Shown in pieces: positions 63,190 to 64,000 of a stretch of DNA of 64,000 nt (positions within the stretch are counted from its first letter, which is position 1; the number at the start of each line of letters is the position of its first letter). A program made the position numbers and the translations under genes. The notes below the pieces were generated by a model. It had not been told where the DNA came from, made no database searches, and saw nothing but the letters and a program-made list of their open reading frames with translations. This stretch comes from Stenotrophomonas maltophilia (GTDB lineage: Bacteria > Pseudomonadota > Gammaproteobacteria > Xanthomonadales > Xanthomonadaceae): assembly GCF_004920835.1 (NCBI RefSeq), contig NZ_QFHO01000002.1, positions 1-64,000 on the forward strand. Direction: 5' to 3'.

Positions 63190-63519
63190 TCATCGGATCG
63201 GCGGTTTCGGGCCGATTTCGTTCGGGTCCGCCTGGTTGGCCACCACGTTGATCACCTTCTGCTTCTCGAAGTAGACGGTGAACTGCGGGTACACCCAGCG
63301 GTTGATGGTCGGCCATTGCCGCTTCTGCCCGCCACGCGGCTGCAGCTGCTCGCTCGGCGCGCCGAACTGCGCCTGCACCTGCTGCATGCTCTGGCCGCGC
63401 ACGGGCAGGGCACCAGCTGGTTTTTCGCGGGCGCGGTCGACAAGCAGGGTATCGGCCAGCACCGGTGTGGCGGCGGCCAGGGTGGCCAGCATGGCCAGGG
63501 CGGACAGGTAACGCTTCAT
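63190..63519 (-). CDS. Small periplasmic protein with BamE-like (SmpA/OmlA) fold
   Basis: A 109-residue protein with a signal peptide (YLSALAMLATLAAATPVLA). The mature part reads GQSMQQVQAQFGAPSEQLQP, then RQWPTINRWVYPQFTVYFE and KQKVINVVAN. This order, a short helix with MxxVxxxFGxP and a tryptophan- and aromatic-rich strand pair, resembles the BamE domain at 1466-1858. It lacks a lipobox, so it would be soluble. The resemblance is by eye and function is unknown. It is 39 bases upstream of aguA in the same direction. Confidence 0.75.
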   Translation of the reverse strand: MKRYLSALAMLATLAAATPVLADTLLVDRAREKPAGALPVRGQSMQQVQAQFGAPSEQLQPRGGQKRQWPTINRWVYPQFTVYFEKQKVINVVANQADPNEIGPKPPIR

Positions 63520-63587
63520 CTCGAACTACTCCCCAGTGGTCAAGAACGGCGATTACAGCAAAAACGGCAGGAAAAAGCCGCATAAAC

Positions 63588-63614
63588 AAAAAACCGCCCG
63601 AAGGCGGCTTTTTG
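63588..63614 (-). terminator. Terminator of rpmJ
   Basis: Read on the minus strand, AAAAAGCCGCCTTCGGGCGG followed by six T residues. It could act in both directions because an A run precedes the stem. Confidence 0.85.
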
Positions 63615-63665
63615 CATCGGGTCGGCCCCGCGTAGGGCCAGCCGCAGCCGCGAGGGCTGTGAGGC

Positions 63666-63791
63666 TTAGCGCTGACGCGCCTTGAAACGCGGGTTCGACT
63701 TGCAGATGACGAAGATCTTGCCACGGCGACGCACGACCTTGCAGTCACGGTGACGGGCCTTCGCCGACTTCAGGGAGGACAGGACTTTCAT
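63666..63791 (-). CDS. rpmJ: 50S ribosomal protein L36, zinc-independent type
   Basis: A 41-residue L36 with the sequence style of the second E. coli copy, Ykg[21 protein letters not shown] onward, ending [12 protein letters not shown]. It has only two separate cysteines and lacks the zinc CxxC-C-H set of classic L36. It is monocistronic with its own terminator. An upstream in-frame start at 63854 would add 21 unrelated residues and was rejected. Confidence 0.93.
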   Translation of the reverse strand: MKVLSSLKSAKARHRDCKVVRRRGKIFVICKSNPRFKARQR

Positions 63792-63988
63792 GGCATACCT
63801 CGGCGTAAACAGTAGTTGTTCGGGTGGAGCGTGGCCGCGATATGCGAAAGACAATCGGCAGTTGACGCTCGTTCAAGCCCGCCATTCTACCGGGCTTTTC
63901 CTCGTGGTTTCAAGTGGTTGCACAAAAGATCCTGCTGGGGGCGTCTGGCAGGGGCTAGAATGGCCTCTTCACACGCTCTGGGACCCCC
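63792..63988. promoter_or_regulatory. Divergent control region between rpmJ and the last gene
   Basis: No gene was seen. TAGAAT at 63956-63961 is a reasonable -10 element for the rightward gene, with a 27-base gap to its ATG. GCCCG and CGGGC near 63875-63894 form a short stem. Confidence 0.4.
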
Positions 63989-64000
63989 ATGAATCCACTC
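63989..64000 (+). CDS. Start of an unidentified gene (cut by window end)
   Basis: An ATG at 63989 begins MNPL at the window edge, after a -10-like TAGAAT. Too little is present to identify it, and there is no obvious ribosome site (GGGACCCCC only). Confidence 0.35.

Overview
This window is chromosomal DNA of a GC-rich gammaproteobacterium in the Xanthomonadaceae, most likely the Stenotrophomonas maltophilia complex. Three things point there. Intergenic spaces are full of short palindromes headed by GTAG, the pattern of the SMAG repeats of S. maltophilia. The gene order includes recN/hrcA-grpE-dnaK-dnaJ, queA-tgt-yajC-secD-secF and fabV. Proteins such as FimX and the TyrA-ACT enzyme look xanthomonad. 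Nearly all genes are housekeeping. There is no prophage, no CRISPR array, and no tRNA or rRNA gene that I could see. Species is inferred from these patterns, not from a database match.

Layout: 1-111 is the tail of an IS110-type transposase. 182-2369 holds smpB, ratA, rnfH, bamE and fur. 2433-4704 is a secreted SGNH hydrolase divergent from a LysR regulator. 4829-11640 is recN and the heat-shock operon hrcA-grpE-dnaK-dnaJ, with two sigma-32-like promoters. 11740-16142 holds an AraC regulator divergent from an Fsr-like transporter, then pdxY-tyrA. 16408-23658 holds a small conserved-looking ORF, an MsbA-like ABC exporter, an IMPACT/YigZ protein, an anti-sigma/ECF sigma pair and a large GAF-GAF-GGDEF-EAL protein. 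23678-31886 holds a LOG protein, a class III aminotransferase, queA, tgt, yajC and secDF. 32572-39838 holds fabV, fimX, a YhiN-type flavoprotein, yaeQ, a pseudouridine synthase, a YaiI protein and a cold-shock gene. 40025-49338 holds a GST, selO, apt, dbpA, yeiH with its LysR regulator, and uup. 49508-58333 holds two small cytochromes c and an RND efflux operon of one adaptor and two permeases. 58402-63791 holds a PhyH oxygenase, a TraB protein, a GNAT enzyme, the agmatine pathway genes aguB and aguA, a BamE-like periplasmic protein and rpmJ.

The most unusual content is not protein-coding. Besides about 30 SMAG-like units, the window carries a second family of much larger intergenic palindromes, called LSP (long-stem palindrome) here. 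Each has a 23-25 bp stem around a conserved ~50-60 nt loop (one copy is longer through an insertion) and flanks with defined ends. They occur as two tail-to-tail composites (31941-32433 and 42325-42921), one copy with two like ends (13824-14082) and one remnant split by a SMAG (about 47330-47430). Stem sequences differ between copies, but both arms change together, so pairing is kept. I do not recognise this family by name. Repeats also supply the last codons of two proteins, the SGNH hydrolase and the second RND permease.
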